Positions 27,158-36,663 are shown, numbered from the stretch's first letter. The stretch: DNA of 53,147 nt from an uncultured Oscillospiraceae bacterium (GCA_934481355.1 CAKSPH010000017.1:1-53147), one strand, 5' to 3'. Made by a program: numbers and translations. The notes: generated by a model not told the origin, from the sequence alone.

Positions 27158-27633
27158 TCCACGCCCTCCTTAAGCTGCTTTAAAATAGCGGAAGCCTTGT
27201 CCGGGGTCATTTCCGCGTGTACATGGTCGTTTACCGTGATAACCGGGGCGAGTCCGCAGGCGCCGAGGCAGGACACTGTCTCCACCGTGAACATCAGGTC
27301 GTCCGTGGTCTTTTTGCTCTCGGAGAGCCCCAGCTCCTCGCGCAGTCTTGCAAGGATGGGCGGCGACTGCCGCACATGACAGGCGGTACCGTCGCACACC
27401 TTGATGACGTACTTCCCCTTGGGTTCAAGCGAGAAATTCTCGTAGAAGGTCGCAACGCTGAAAAGCCGCGCCTCGCCTACTCCGAGCCTTTTCGCGATGT
27501 GTGGGAACACCTCCTTCGGCAGGTAACGGTAGTGCTCCTGAACGCCCTGCAGGATCGAGATGATGTTCTTCTCCTCGCAGCCGATCCTGTCGATAATTGC
27601 GTCAACATCGGCCAACTGAATGCTGCTTTGCAT
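27151..27633 (-). CDS. hydC: Bifurcating hydrogenase NuoE-like [2Fe-2S] subunit
   Basis: 160 residues, NuoE/HydC family. An N-terminal helical bundle (EHYRYLPKEVFPHIAKRLGV) precedes a thioredoxin fold whose four Cys ligands lie in CDGTACHV and CLGACGLAP. It is the first gene of hydCBA. Its leader is about 330 nt of AT-rich DNA without a confidently placed promoter. Confidence 0.95.
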   Translation of the reverse strand: MQSSIQLADVDAIIDRIGCEEKNIISILQGVQEHYRYLPKEVFPHIAKRLGVGEARLFSVATFYENFSLEPKGKYVIKVCDGTACHVRQSPPILARLREELGLSESKKTTDDLMFTVETVSCLGACGLAPVITVNDHVHAEMTPDKASAILKQLKEGVEC

Positions 27634-27911
27634 AGATCATGTACCTCCTGTATGCCATAACAGAACAAGGTGTTTCATGCTTATTCTGTATCTTTACCAG
27701 CCAGATAGATAAAAAATATACAGTTATTTTTAACTAACACGTCTGATATTTGTTTAACAATACTATAATTGTACCACACATTCAGAAATTTTGGTATTGC
27801 GTAACTGATATAATTCCATGTATATTTAGCATATCGGGCAGAATCAACAAAATACATTTTCCTTATTTGTACAAAAAACAAACCAGAATATCTGATTCAG
27901 ACAAAAAAACA
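27634..27911. other. AT-rich intergenic region upstream of hydC
   Basis: Separates hydC from the mnmA terminator. It must hold the hyd promoter. On the minus strand one candidate is TTGATT-N17-TATACA, and TTGTTAAACAA resembles half of a Rex site, but neither is convincing. A 66-codon frame (27681-27881) is AT-rich, low in information and has no Shine-Dalgarno; I do not call it a gene. Confidence 0.5.
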
Positions 27912-27936
27912 AGGGCAAAGCTGTTCACTTTGCCCT
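27912..27936 (-). terminator. Terminator of the rrf2-nadA-mnmA operon
   Basis: AGGGCAAAG and CTTTGCCCT form a perfect 9-bp stem with a 7-nt loop, followed on the minus strand by TTGTTTTTTT, 26 nt beyond the mnmA stop. Confidence 0.88.
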
Positions 27937-27961
27937 ATAAGTTTCCTGGAAGCCTGACAAT

Positions 27962-29053
27962 TTACTTTTCCGCGGAAATAATAGTTCCGCCGCCGGCAAC
28001 GATATCTCCCTGATACAGCACGACGGCCTGACCCGCCGTGACCGCCCTCTGCGGTTCGTCAAACCGCACATGGACTATTCCGCTGTCGTCCGCCCGGACC
28101 TCCGCAGCCGCCTCCCTGCCGTTGTAGCGGGTCCTTGCGGTGAGCCTTACCGGCTCCCGTGGAGCCTCCGGGAAAAGTATCCAGTTAAAGTCCCCGGCGG
28201 TAAGGCTGCGGGAATACAGCGCGTCCTCCCGGGAAAGGGTGACGGTGTTGCGCTCCATATCCTTTCCGCAGACGTACATACGCTCTCCGAAGCCCACGCC
28301 AAGCCCCTTGCGCTGACCTATCGTGTACCTGATTATCCCGGAATGTTCGCCTATCACATTGCCGTTTATATCCACAAAATCTCCGTGGGGATAGGTCTTT
28401 CCGGTGCGCATTCTGATGAACTCCGCATAGTCGCCGTCCGGTACGAAGCAGATATCCTGGCTGTCGTGCTTGTGCGCGTTCAGCAGTCCCAGCTTCTCGG
28501 CAAGCGCCCTTACCTCGTCCTTGCTGGAAAACTCCCCGAGGGGGAAAATCGTGTGTGAAAGCTGCTCCTGGGACATGGAATAGAGGACGTAGCTCTGATC
28601 CTTTGCGGAGTTCTTCGCCTTTTTCAGCACCCATCTTCCCTGCTCCGGCAGGTATTCCGTCCTGGCGTAATGTCCCGTCACGATATAATCGCACCCGAGC
28701 GAACGCCCGCGCTGATACAGGAGCTCAAATTTCATGTAGCGGTTGCAGTCTATGCAGGGATTCGGTGTCTGCCCGTGCTCATAGGAGCTCACGAACCGGT
28801 CTATGACCTCCCGCTCAAACTCCTGCGTGAAGTTGAAGACATAGAACTTCATGCCCATGGAGTACGCTGCATTCCGCGCGTCCTCTGCGTCGTCCGCGGT
28901 ACAGCAGGATTTCTCCGTGCACGCGCAGTCGTTATTGCTGCGGAGCTTCATCGTGACGCCTATGCACTCGTAGCCTCGCTGCACCATGAGCGCAGCCGCA
29001 ACGGAGCTGTCGACTCCGCCGCTCATCGCGACAACCGCGGTGGGTTTATCCAT
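27962..29053 (-). CDS. mnmA: tRNA-specific 2-thiouridylase
   Basis: A 363-residue MnmA, which installs 2-thiouridine at the wobble base of tRNA-Lys, -Glu and -Gln. The PP-loop ATP pyrophosphatase motif is SGGVDSS (residues 11-17). The catalytic cysteines are in NPCIDCN and SQDICFV. YTIGQRKGLG marks the central domain and the C-terminal domain is intact. It overlaps nadA by 8 nt. Its upstream partner is usually a cysteine desulfurase; here it is the iron-sulfur enzyme NadA, under an Rrf2 regulator. Confidence 0.96.
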   Translation of the reverse strand: MDKPTAVVAMSGGVDSSVAAALMVQRGYECIGVTMKLRSNNDCACTEKSCCTADDAEDARNAAYSMGMKFYVFNFTQEFEREVIDRFVSSYEHGQTPNPCIDCNRYMKFELLYQRGRSLGCDYIVTGHYARTEYLPEQGRWVLKKAKNSAKDQSYVLYSMSQEQLSHTIFPLGEFSSKDEVRALAEKLGLLNAHKHDSQDICFVPDGDYAEFIRMRTGKTYPHGDFVDINGNVIGEHSGIIRYTIGQRKGLGVGFGERMYVCGKDMERNTVTLSREDALYSRSLTAGDFNWILFPEAPREPVRLTARTRYNGREAAAEVRADDSGIVHVRFDEPQRAVTAGQAVVLYQGDIVAGGGTIISAEK

Positions 29054-29966
29054 TGCCGAGCCTCAGCATTTCGTCAATGCAATGCTTTGCCGCAAGGCGC
29101 TCCTGCTCCTCAATGCTGATTTCAAAGCCGTCCCTGCCCTCCAGCGTGTGGAGCACGTCCGCGATGGTGGTGACCTTCATGTTGTGGCATACGCAGTCCT
29201 TGGAAAGCGGGAAGAACAGCTTCTCAGGGTGGTCGATCCCGAGGTGCTGAACTATACTGTTTTCTGTTCCGATTATGAATTCCCCGGCTTCGCTCTTTGC
29301 GGCGAAGTCCATAATTTCAGTGGTGCTGCCGACAAAATCAGCGAGCTCTACTATCTCCGGGCGGCACTCCGGGTGAACCAGCACAAGCGCCTCCGGGTGG
29401 AGCTTCTTAGCGGCGCGCACCTCTGCGGCGGTGAGCTTCGCATGGGTCGGACATCCGCCGTGAACGAGCTGTATCTCCTTTTCGGGAACCTGCTTCTTCA
29501 CATAATCGCCGAGATTGCAGTCCGGGATAAACAGTATCTTGTCCGCGTCAAGGCGGCGGATTATCTTCACCGCAGACGAGGAGGTAACGCAGACATCGGA
29601 CAGGGTTTTAAGCGCCGCCGTGGTGTTTATGTAGGCAACCACCTTATGGTCGGGATACATCTGCTTGAGCTGGGTGAGCATCTCAGCGTCGAGCTGCTCC
29701 GCCATGGGACAGCCGGCCTCTTCACGGGGGATAAGAACGCGCTTCTCCGGGGAGAGTATCTTGACCGTCTCAGCCATGAAGCGCACGCCGCACATCATAA
29801 CGGTGCCGTTCGGAGCCTTGGCGGCTTTCTGCGCCAGACCGAAGGAATCCCCAACGAAATCCGCCACCTCCAGAATATCATGGGTCTGGTAGCAGTGCGC
29901 AAGGATACAGACGTCCTTCTCCTTTTTGAGCTGCATTATCTTTTCCTGTATTTCCCTTGTAGTCAT
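29046..29966 (-). CDS. nadA: Quinolinate synthase
   Basis: A 306-residue NadA, which condenses iminoaspartate with dihydroxyacetone phosphate to quinolinate for NAD synthesis. Three cluster cysteines are visible in MMCGVRFMAE, VHPECRPE and KDCVCHNMK, which bind the catalytic [4Fe-4S]. LAHCYQ near the N-terminus is also conserved. nadB and nadC are not adjacent, so the rest of the pathway must lie elsewhere. It lies 45 nt after the Rrf2 regulator. Confidence 0.96.
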   Translation of the reverse strand: MTTREIQEKIMQLKKEKDVCILAHCYQTHDILEVADFVGDSFGLAQKAAKAPNGTVMMCGVRFMAETVKILSPEKRVLIPREEAGCPMAEQLDAEMLTQLKQMYPDHKVVAYINTTAALKTLSDVCVTSSSAVKIIRRLDADKILFIPDCNLGDYVKKQVPEKEIQLVHGGCPTHAKLTAAEVRAAKKLHPEALVLVHPECRPEIVELADFVGSTTEIMDFAAKSEAGEFIIGTENSIVQHLGIDHPEKLFFPLSKDCVCHNMKVTTIADVLHTLEGRDGFEISIEEQERLAAKHCIDEMLRLGNG

Positions 29967-30011
29967 ATAGTCCTCCTGAAGCCGGAACCGCGAAGCCCCG
30001 GCGGTATTTCA

Positions 30012-30443
30012 TCAGATAGAATAATCCCCGCCTGCGTTCGCCCGGTCGATTATATCCTGAAGCGTAACGCTGTCGAGGTAGTTGTTTATCGCCTTGTAGA
30101 GCCCCTCCCAGACTGGCAGGGTCATGCATTCGGAAGCGCGCGGGCACTCGTTTACCGGGTATTGCAGACAGCTCACAGGACAGAGATTTCCCTCCGTAAC
30201 GCGCAGTATCTCGCCCAACGTGTACTTGTCCGCGGACTTGGCAAGGGCATAGCCGCCCTGATAGCCGCGGTTTGTGCGAAGCAGATCCGCCTTGTTGAGA
30301 AGCGGAACTATCTGCTCCAGGTACTTCTTCGATATATCCTGCCGCTCTGCGATATCCTTGAGCGCAACGAATCCGTCCGCGCTGTGCATTGCAAGGTCGA
30401 GCATCATTCTGAGCGCATAGCGCCCCTTGGTAGATATTTTCAT
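30012..30443 (-). CDS. Rrf2-family transcriptional regulator (IscR-like)
   Basis: A 143-residue Rrf2 protein with an N-terminal winged helix (STKGRYALRMMLDLA, LKDIAERQDISKKYLEQIV, RGYQGGYALAK) and a dimerisation helix. Between them lies a cysteine-rich loop, CPVSC...ECPRASEC, comparable to the [2Fe-2S] ligands of IscR, so cluster sensing is plausible. It leads an operon with two genes tied to Fe-S or sulfur chemistry (nadA, mnmA). Its own promoter is overlain by AACCTATC repeats, suggesting autoregulation. Confidence 0.93.
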   Translation of the reverse strand: MKISTKGRYALRMMLDLAMHSADGFVALKDIAERQDISKKYLEQIVPLLNKADLLRTNRGYQGGYALAKSADKYTLGEILRVTEGNLCPVSCLQYPVNECPRASECMTLPVWEGLYKAINNYLDSVTLQDIIDRANAGGDYSI

Positions 30444-30460
30444 TTATTTGCCCCTTTCAG

Positions 30461-30511
30461 AAAACCTATCATATTGCTATTTTTTATTATACCATAGGTT
30501 TGATAGGTTTT
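30461..30511. promoter_or_regulatory. Putative Rrf2 operator repeats
   Basis: AAAACCTATCA (30461-30471) and TGATAGGTTTT (30501-30511) are perfect inverted 11-mers. A further half-site, ATAGGT, lies at about 30495-30500. The pair flanks the -10 and covers the spacer and -35 edge of the rrf2 promoter. Regulation by the adjacent gene product is inferred. Confidence 0.6.
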
Positions 30512-30514
30512 CAA
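30486..30514 (-). promoter_or_regulatory. Promoter of rrf2-nadA-mnmA
   Basis: On the minus strand TTGAAA (30509-30514), 17-bp spacer, TATAAT (30486-30491). Confidence 0.8.
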
Positions 30515-30549
30515 GGGGTTTTTGAAATTTTATCAGAAAATTCAGAAAA

Positions 30550-31425
30550 TCAAACTTTCGCCTTGTGCTCCACCGCTGTGATGGTGTAGGTGAACGCCTT
30601 TTCGCCGTCCGGCGGGAGTATCTCTATACCGCGCTTTTCCGCGAAAACTCCGGTGCAGTCGTCGAAATCAGCGGAGCCGCACCACGGCTCGATGCACAGG
30701 AACGGCGCGTCCTTCGCCTGCCATACGCCGAGGCTGGTGAAATCCGGGAAATCCACGCGCACGCCGGTGTTCTCCCTGTTCAGGAGCTGTACGGAGCGGG
30801 AGCGTATCTTGTCGAAATAGCACACGTCCTCGTAGAACATCTCGTGGGACAGCGGAAGCACGGTCGCCTCTTTCATGAGCTCGCGGCGGTTGTTTTCCTC
30901 GTGGAGCCCGGTTTTAAGGTTGTAATTCGGCACTGCGGCGGTCTCCAGCTTTGGGAATTCAAGGCGGTAATCCGTCATGTCGCCCGGGGTCGCGAGAGCC
31001 GGGTGAGCGCCTATGCAGAACGGCATATCCGTGCCGCTGTTGTTATGTACGCGGTAGGTCACGGTGATCCCGTCCGCTTTGAGCGTGTAGCGCACCGTAA
31101 ACCTGAAATCGAACGGATACATCGCCTTGGTGTAGTCGTTCTGGGTGAGCGAGAACATCGCGCTGTTTCCGTTGAAGTCCTCCGGGGTGAATTCAAGGTC
31201 CCGGGCGAAGCCGTGCTTGGTTATTTTGTACTCCGTGCCGTTTATAAGGGTCTTTCCGTCTTTCAACGTACCTATCATTGGGAAAAGCAGCGGAGAGGTC
31301 TTGCCCCAGAACGCCGGGTCGGCGCTCCACATGAGCTCGCGGTTTCCCACTTTAAGGGACTTCAGCTCCGCGCCCTTTGAGATTATCTTAGCGGTAACTT
31401 CGCCTGATTTTAATGTGATATCCAT
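30550..31425 (-). CDS. Aldose 1-epimerase family protein
   Basis: A 291-residue beta-sandwich protein of the galactose mutarotase-like superfamily, closest to LacX/YeaD-like aldose epimerases. Visible features are KGAELKSL, MWSADPAFWGKTSPLLFPMIG, KHGFARDLEF, CIGAHPALATPG with the catalytic His, and IEPWCGSADF. The substrate is a hexose or hexose phosphate, not resolved. It is the last gene after the carboxypeptidase and rlmH, 10 nt from rlmH, with AAGGAG before the ATG. No clear terminator separates its end from the rrf2 promoter. Confidence 0.9.
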   Translation of the reverse strand: MDITLKSGEVTAKIISKGAELKSLKVGNRELMWSADPAFWGKTSPLLFPMIGTLKDGKTLINGTEYKITKHGFARDLEFTPEDFNGNSAMFSLTQNDYTKAMYPFDFRFTVRYTLKADGITVTYRVHNNSGTDMPFCIGAHPALATPGDMTDYRLEFPKLETAAVPNYNLKTGLHEENNRRELMKEATVLPLSHEMFYEDVCYFDKIRSRSVQLLNRENTGVRVDFPDFTSLGVWQAKDAPFLCIEPWCGSADFDDCTGVFAEKRGIEILPPDGEKAFTYTITAVEHKAKV

Positions 31426-31435
31426 GTCGTACTCC

Positions 31436-31915
31436 TTATTTATGGTATTTTCCGTTGTTGATTATGGAATAAGCGCGGTAGACCTGCTCCATCAGCATTA
31501 CCCGCGCAAGGGAATGCGGAAACGTCATCGGCGACATTGAAAGCCGGAGATCCGCCTGCTTTTTCAGCTCCCCGTCAAGCCCGAAAGAACTGCCCACAAG
31601 GAAATTCACGGTGCTGAACCCCTGCCCTGCGGCGGTTTCCAGCTTCTGCGCAAGCTGTTCGCTGGAGAGCGTTTTGCCCTCGATACACATTGCGACCGTG
31701 AAGCTGCCGGGCTTTATCTGCTCGCGTATCTTCACCGCCTCCTGCCGGAGCGCGGCTTCTATCTGAGCCTGCGACGGCTTCTGCGGGAGGTCAGCGGGCG
31801 CGGGCTCTGAAACCTTCGGGGAAACGTACGCGCCGAGCCTTTTGAGGTACTCCGCGCAGGCCTCCCGGTACCACGATTCCTTCAGCTTGCCCATTGCAAT
31901 AAAGTTGATGTTCAT
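31436..31915 (-). CDS. rlmH: 23S rRNA (pseudouridine1915-N3)-methyltransferase
   Basis: A 159-residue SPOUT methyltransferase, full length, with MNINFIAMGKLKESW, the knot region FLVGSSFGLD and the C-terminal LSMSPMTFPHSLARVMLMEQVYRA. It methylates pseudouridine 1915 in helix 69 of 23S rRNA. One base separates it from the preceding carboxypeptidase gene. Confidence 0.97.
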   Translation of the reverse strand: MNINFIAMGKLKESWYREACAEYLKRLGAYVSPKVSEPAPADLPQKPSQAQIEAALRQEAVKIREQIKPGSFTVAMCIEGKTLSSEQLAQKLETAAGQGFSTVNFLVGSSFGLDGELKKQADLRLSMSPMTFPHSLARVMLMEQVYRAYSIINNGKYHK

Positions 31916-31916
31916 A

Positions 31917-33371
31917 TTACCATTTTCCCTTTTTCTTTGCCGGGGTCGGATTTATCCTGCGGCGGCGGTTCATCTCCGCGACCTTGCGGCGGTAATTCAG
32001 CCTGAGCTGGTGCGTCACTATCGCGAGTACCAGTTCCACCGCGCACAGCGCGACTATCGCCTTGAACATTGGATTTGCGATTATCTGCTTTATCTTCTCC
32101 ATGTAGAATTCGTTGGCGTCTATCTGTATATCGGACTCCGTGATGAGCTTCACCGTTGTGAGCGTTTCATCATTCAGCCTGAGCTCCAGCTCGCCGACTT
32201 CGTAGCCCTTGTTCTGCGGAGCCTGCACGGGCACGCGCTCCGGATAGAGCTTTATCTCCTTGGAAACGGTGGTCTTGTTCAGGCTCTTTTCAAGAAGCGT
32301 GTAGTAGTCCTCGGCGGCGCATATTCCAACCTTGTCGGCGTCCTTTCCCTGATTTACGTCCACCTGAGTTATCTGCTCGTTCGCCTTGACTATGTTGGTA
32401 TAGACGAACTCGTTGTAAGCCCAGTCGTACAGCGCGATGTGATCCTTGAACGAATAGTTGGATTTCTCGCCGTTTTCATCAAAGAACGGCGCGCCGAGGG
32501 AAACTATCATGTAATGATAGCCGCGCCCGTCGCTCCCCTTTTTCTGGCAGGTGGAAACGAGCGCCATTGAACCCGGCAGAGGATCTGCGGTGTCCCACGC
32601 GCCGTCCCTGTATTCGTAATACTCGTTGATGCTTCCGGTCTTTACGCCCTGAACGCCCTCATAGTAATAGTTTCCGTCCACCATGAGCTTGTTTGTGGTG
32701 TGAATGCTGTATCCGTCCGGGTTGGCGGAATTTGCCGGCATTTTATAGTCAGTCGTGCTGGCTATCTTCATGAAGCCGGGGTAATTGTCCATAGCGTACT
32801 TTGTGATGAGGTACAGATCCTTTGCGGTGGTATAGTTATCCCTGGAATACAGACCGTGGGTGTTCGCGAAGTGGGTTCCGGTGCAGCCTATCTGTGCCGC
32901 TTTCATGTTCATCATGTCCACGAAATCCGGAATGCTGCCCGCAATGTTCAGCGCGAGGATATTTCCCGCCTCGCACGCGGAGCACACCATCAGCGCGTAA
33001 AGGCAGTCCCAGTAGGTGACATTTTCCTGACCCGCACGCAGGTCGGCGGTCGATGGCCCGGAATAATTCGGGTCGCCGCTCCAGAATTCATCGGTGGCTT
33101 CCGAGGTTATGCTTACAGTCTGGTCGAAGTCCCTGATGTTTTCCAGTGCGATGAGCGCGGTCATTATCTTGGTGGTCGAAGCCGGCGCAAGCTGCTTGTC
33201 GGCGTTCTTGGAAACGATGACTATTCCGGTGTCGAGGTTCACCATGTACACGCCCTCGCTGTGCAGGGCAAATTTCGGCGTGAACGCTGCAAAAGCGCTG
33301 AAACTCCCGCCGAAAATGCTGCATAGTAAAATTATTGACAGAAATACTGAAAAAATTTTTGCTTTTCGCAT
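31917..33371 (-). CDS. D-alanyl-D-alanine carboxypeptidase (PBP5/DacF-like)
   Basis: A 484-residue penicillin-binding protein with a signal peptide (IFSVFLSIILLCSIFGGSFSAFA), then the S11 peptidase domain: SxxK as PASTTK, KTG as VKTGSI, and the SxN position occupied by SACEAGN, so the usual Asn is Cys; I believe relatives in Clostridia show the same. A C-terminal beta domain and a late membrane span (MFKAIVALCAVELVLAIVTHQL) anchor it, followed by a basic tail. It trims the terminal D-Ala of stem pentapeptides. First gene of a run with rlmH and the epimerase. Confidence 0.92.
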   Translation of the reverse strand: MRKAKIFSVFLSIILLCSIFGGSFSAFAAFTPKFALHSEGVYMVNLDTGIVIVSKNADKQLAPASTTKIMTALIALENIRDFDQTVSITSEATDEFWSGDPNYSGPSTADLRAGQENVTYWDCLYALMVCSACEAGNILALNIAGSIPDFVDMMNMKAAQIGCTGTHFANTHGLYSRDNYTTAKDLYLITKYAMDNYPGFMKIASTTDYKMPANSANPDGYSIHTTNKLMVDGNYYYEGVQGVKTGSINEYYEYRDGAWDTADPLPGSMALVSTCQKKGSDGRGYHYMIVSLGAPFFDENGEKSNYSFKDHIALYDWAYNEFVYTNIVKANEQITQVDVNQGKDADKVGICAAEDYYTLLEKSLNKTTVSKEIKLYPERVPVQAPQNKGYEVGELELRLNDETLTTVKLITESDIQIDANEFYMEKIKQIIANPMFKAIVALCAVELVLAIVTHQLRLNYRRKVAEMNRRRRINPTPAKKKGKW

Positions 33372-33527
33372 ATAGACAAATCTCCCGTAATGCGTTATTA
33401 TATATAGAGGCGGCTTATGCCGCTCAGGCTTTCTTTATAATTATACCGAATCTGGCGCTGATTGTAAAGGGCTTTTTGCAAATTGTAACCGAATTTTAAT
33501 TTTTCGGCTGCGCTGGGAGGACATTCA

Positions 33528-34259
33528 ATGATTTACATAACCGGAGATATCCACGGGGACTTCACGCGGTTCAGGTCGCCTGTGCTCCGCAGACTCCGGA
33601 AGAACGACGCGCTTATAGTATGCGGTGATTTCGGCTTTATCTGGGACGGCTCCGAAAAGGAGAAAAAGCTGCTCAAAAAAATCGGGAAGCTGCGCTACAA
33701 CGTGCTTTTCGTGGAGGGCTCTCACGATAACTACGATCTGCTGGAGGACTACCCGGTTGAGGAATGGTGCGGCGGAAAAACGCGTCCCATTTCCGGCAGG
33801 CTGCGGCAGCTCATGCGCGGGCAGGTGTTCGAGATAGCGGAAAAGACCGTGTTCGCATTCGGCGGCGGTCAGAGCGACGATACAACAGTAGAGCTTGTCG
33901 AGGGCGAAAACTGGTGGCGCCGTGAAATTCCCTCGGAGCACGAGCTCGAAGAGGGACTCCGCAATCTTGAACAGGCGGGGAACAGGGTGGATATCGTGGT
34001 GACATACGAGCCGCCGTCAAAGCTCCACGACTTCCTCGACCACAACAGCGGCGACAGGAACCACATCAACACCTATCTTAACGACGTGTATGAGCGGATA
34101 AGTTTCGGGCGGTGGTTCTTCGGGAAGCTCCATCTGAACAAGCTGATACCGCCGAAATACTACGCAGTTTACGACCACATCGTGGTCGCTGACGATACGA
34201 AGATCAAAAAGCACCGGGCGCGCAAGTCCCCGGTGAAAACAAAGAATAAGGAGAACTGA
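33528..34259 (+). CDS. Metallophosphoesterase
   Basis: A 243-residue calcineurin-like phosphoesterase. Metal-binding motifs are GDIHGD at the start, CGDFGF and EGSHDNYD, where the usual GNHD/E has Ser for Asn. Later GHxH-type motifs are not clearly recognisable, so substrate and full activity are uncertain. The start has GGGAGGAC upstream. The PC4-like gene follows after 1 nt, suggesting one transcript. Confidence 0.85.
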   Translation: MIYITGDIHGDFTRFRSPVLRRLRKNDALIVCGDFGFIWDGSEKEKKLLKKIGKLRYNVLFVEGSHDNYDLLEDYPVEEWCGGKTRPISGRLRQLMRGQVFEIAEKTVFAFGGGQSDDTTVELVEGENWWRREIPSEHELEEGLRNLEQAGNRVDIVVTYEPPSKLHDFLDHNSGDRNHINTYLNDVYERISFGRWFFGKLHLNKLIPPKYYAVYDHIVVADDTKIKKHRARKSPVKTKNKEN

Positions 34260-34260
34260 A

Positions 34261-34497
34261 ATGGCAGAAATCACATTCAAGATCACCAAGGAACTGGGCG
34301 TTATCTCCGAGAACGCAAAGGGCTGGACAAGAGAGCTGAACCTCGTAAGCTGGAACGACCGCGAGCCCAAGTACGATATCCGCGACTGGAACGCAGACCA
34401 CACCCGCATGAGCAAGGGAATCTCCATGACAGAAGAGGAAATGCAGCAGCTCGTTGAGCTGTTCAATGCCCGCGATGAAGAGGACAGCTTCGAGTAA
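34261..34497 (+). CDS. PC4/YdbC-family single-stranded nucleic-acid-binding protein
   Basis: A 78-residue protein, MAEITFKITKELGVISENAKGW..., with KYDIRDWNADHTRMSKGISMTEEE. It matches bacterial YdbC proteins with the PC4 transcriptional coactivator fold, which bind single-stranded DNA as dimers. Acidic C-terminus. AAGGAG precedes the start. It is followed by a terminator. Confidence 0.88.
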   Translation: MAEITFKITKELGVISENAKGWTRELNLVSWNDREPKYDIRDWNADHTRMSKGISMTEEEMQQLVELFNARDEEDSFE

Positions 34498-34511
34498 TTA
34501 CAAGGAACAAA

Positions 34512-34539
34512 AAACGGCCGGGGAACTCTCCGGTCGTTT
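34512..34539 (+). terminator. Terminator of the phosphoesterase/PC4 operon
   Basis: AAACGGCCGG and CCGGTCGTTT pair over 10 bp with one G-T, 8-nt loop, T-rich tail. Confidence 0.8.
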
Positions 34540-34553
34540 CTTTATCATCAAAA

Positions 34554-34577
34554 CAGGGCGGAATCAGCTCCGCCCTG
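34554..34577. terminator. Terminator of the MCP gene, probably bidirectional
   Basis: CAGGGCGGA and TCCGCCCTG form a perfect 9-bp stem with a 6-nt loop, flanked by AAA on the left and TTTTTT on the right, just before the MCP stop. Confidence 0.85.
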
Positions 34578-34590
34578 CTTTTTTATACAG

Positions 34591-36594
34591 TTACTCCGTA
34601 ACGAACTTCTCTACCTCGCCGGCAAGCGAAGTCGCAAGCGCTGAGAGCTCCTCGCTGGAAGCTGCGCTCTCCTCCGCCGTCGCCGTGGTGGAGTGCATTC
34701 CCGACTCTATGCTGGTGATTCCGGTGGTTATCTGGCTGACCGCATTCTGCTGGTCTGCCGCCGCCGCTGTAATGACCTGCATTTCATCGGAGATCTTGCT
34801 GATTCCTGAAACTATGCTGTTCATCGCTGTATGAGCGCTGTCGGCAAGCTGGGTTCCCCTATCGACCGCAGCAAGCGAATCGTTGATGAGCGCCGTCGTA
34901 TTCTGGGCTGCCTCGGCGGACTTGGCGGCAAGGTTGCCTACCTCGTCTGCGACAACTGCGAATCCCTTTCCTGCCTCGCCTGCGCGAGCTGCCTCTATGG
35001 CGGCGTTAAGCGCAAGTATGTTTGTCTGGAATGCGATATCCTTTATGGCCTTGATGATATTCCTGATGGAAGCGGATTTTTCCTTGATATCCCCGACAGC
35101 CTCAAGGAGCTGTCCCATAAGCTCGCCGCCCTCGTGAGCCGTGCTGTTGGCCTCCTCGGCAAGAGCAGCTACATTCGCGGAGGTTTCCGCGGTGTGGTTT
35201 GCCTTCTCCTGAATGGAGCCTATCGTGGAGGAGATCTCGTCCACTGCCTGAGCTACCGTGATAGCGGTCTCGGAAAGGCTTGCGGAGCCCTCTGCGACCT
35301 GACCGGAGCCGGACTGGATATTGCTTACGCTGTTCTTTACCGCTGTCATAGCGGAGTTGAGCGAGGAAGTTATGCTGTCAAGCGAGGTTCCGATGGTTTC
35401 GAAATCTCCCGCATACCTGATTGCGGAAGCCGCTGTCAGGTCTCCCTGAGCCATAGCCTCCAGTACCTGACTGATATCGTGGATATAGGTACGCAGAGTG
35501 TCAACGGTGTTCTTGAGCGAATCCTCGAGCACAAGCGTTTCATCGCCGAGAGCAGTGACCTCATACGGGGTGGTGACATCGCCCTCTGAGAGGAGCTTCA
35601 GACGATTTGCGGAATTCTCGATAGGTCTGGATATATTTCTTGCCACGCGGACAGCGACAACTACGGAGCAGGCAATAAGCGCGAGGCAGACCGCAACTCC
35701 TATGCCGATATCAAGTATAATCCCTCTGATGACCTGATTATAATTTGCACACACCGCAATTATCCAGCCGTCCGTGCCGTCTATCTGCTGGTAGGAGGCA
35801 AGCATTCTGTGCCCGTTTGCGGAATAGGAATATGTGCCGAACCCCTTCGCCATCATCTGACTTGCAAGTTTGACCTCTCCGGGGTTTTCGCTCTCCGTCA
35901 GCTTTTCCATATTAAGTACCTGGCTGGTATCGTTGGAAGCCACTATCTGACCGTTCTTGTCGATAACCATAATGCTGCTTCCCGCGCCGAGGTCAACATT
36001 TTCAAGTCCGTTGGAGAACATCGTCGGGTCGATTCCGCCGTAGATGACATAGGTCTGGCCGTTGTACTTCACCGGAGCGCCCATCATGGTAACTACGGAG
36101 CCGTCAGTCTTTCTGATGACCGGGGGAGAAACTGCGACTTCGCCGCTGTACGCTTTCTGGAAGTACTCCCTGTCGGCGATGTTGGTGTCATTGTATGTAG
36201 AGCCGTCGCTGTATGCTATGGAAAAATCCCTGAACATAGAAGTGGCAGCTATGTCTGTCAGCTTATCCTTGCGCGTTACCAGCGGGACGTCATGGTTTAT
36301 GATGTTCTCATTATTACCCGCAGCCTGAATTTCCAGCGAGAGGAAATTCACGTTATTTGAAATAAGGTGCGCATAGGACTCCGCAAGCTCCGAAGTCTGC
36401 GTTACATAGTCCGAATGAGATGTTGTCGCAACAAATACGCCCATCATCACCATCATTATCACGCAGGCCGATATCACACTGATAAGTGAAAGACGGAGTA
36501 TGCGGTATTTTATCTTCGTCTTGCGCGGTATCTTCTCGATGACCTTAGCCCCGACTGCCTGCATTGCTTTTTCAGCTCTTTTACTGTGTGCCAT
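34591..36594 (-). CDS. Methyl-accepting chemotaxis protein with dCache sensor
   Basis: 667 residues from the ATG at 36594 (AGGAGGG upstream). A basic N-terminus precedes TM1 ([22 protein letters not shown]), then an extracytoplasmic dCache_1-type sensor of about 230 residues ([45 protein letters not shown]). TM2 ([20 protein letters not shown]) and a HAMP domain follow, then the MA signalling domain with the conserved hairpin tip [20 protein letters not shown]. Ligands of such sensors are often amino acids or other small molecules. No chemotaxis kinase gene is nearby. It has its own promoter and terminator. Confidence 0.95.
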   Translation of the reverse strand: MAHSKRAEKAMQAVGAKVIEKIPRKTKIKYRILRLSLISVISACVIMMVMMGVFVATTSHSDYVTQTSELAESYAHLISNNVNFLSLEIQAAGNNENIINHDVPLVTRKDKLTDIAATSMFRDFSIAYSDGSTYNDTNIADREYFQKAYSGEVAVSPPVIRKTDGSVVTMMGAPVKYNGQTYVIYGGIDPTMFSNGLENVDLGAGSSIMVIDKNGQIVASNDTSQVLNMEKLTESENPGEVKLASQMMAKGFGTYSYSANGHRMLASYQQIDGTDGWIIAVCANYNQVIRGIILDIGIGVAVCLALIACSVVVAVRVARNISRPIENSANRLKLLSEGDVTTPYEVTALGDETLVLEDSLKNTVDTLRTYIHDISQVLEAMAQGDLTAASAIRYAGDFETIGTSLDSITSSLNSAMTAVKNSVSNIQSGSGQVAEGSASLSETAITVAQAVDEISSTIGSIQEKANHTAETSANVAALAEEANSTAHEGGELMGQLLEAVGDIKEKSASIRNIIKAIKDIAFQTNILALNAAIEAARAGEAGKGFAVVADEVGNLAAKSAEAAQNTTALINDSLAAVDRGTQLADSAHTAMNSIVSGISKISDEMQVITAAAADQQNAVSQITTGITSIESGMHSTTATAEESAASSEELSALATSLAGEVEKFVTE

Positions 36595-36663
36595 GGTATT
36601 CCCTCCTGTGTATGGCATGCCTGCCGGAAATATTGTCAGGCACTCCTTTTATATATCGCCTAA

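Noticed and set aside
27700..27790. Rex operator upstream of hydCBA
   Set aside because: TTGTTAAACAA and GTTATTTTTAAC resemble Rex half-sites, but spacing does not match the known 18-bp palindrome. A Rex binding test would decide.
27681..27881. 66-codon minus-strand frame between hydC and mnmA
   Set aside because: Very AT-rich and biased, no ribosome-binding site, no recognisable motif, and it covers the region where the hyd promoter must lie.
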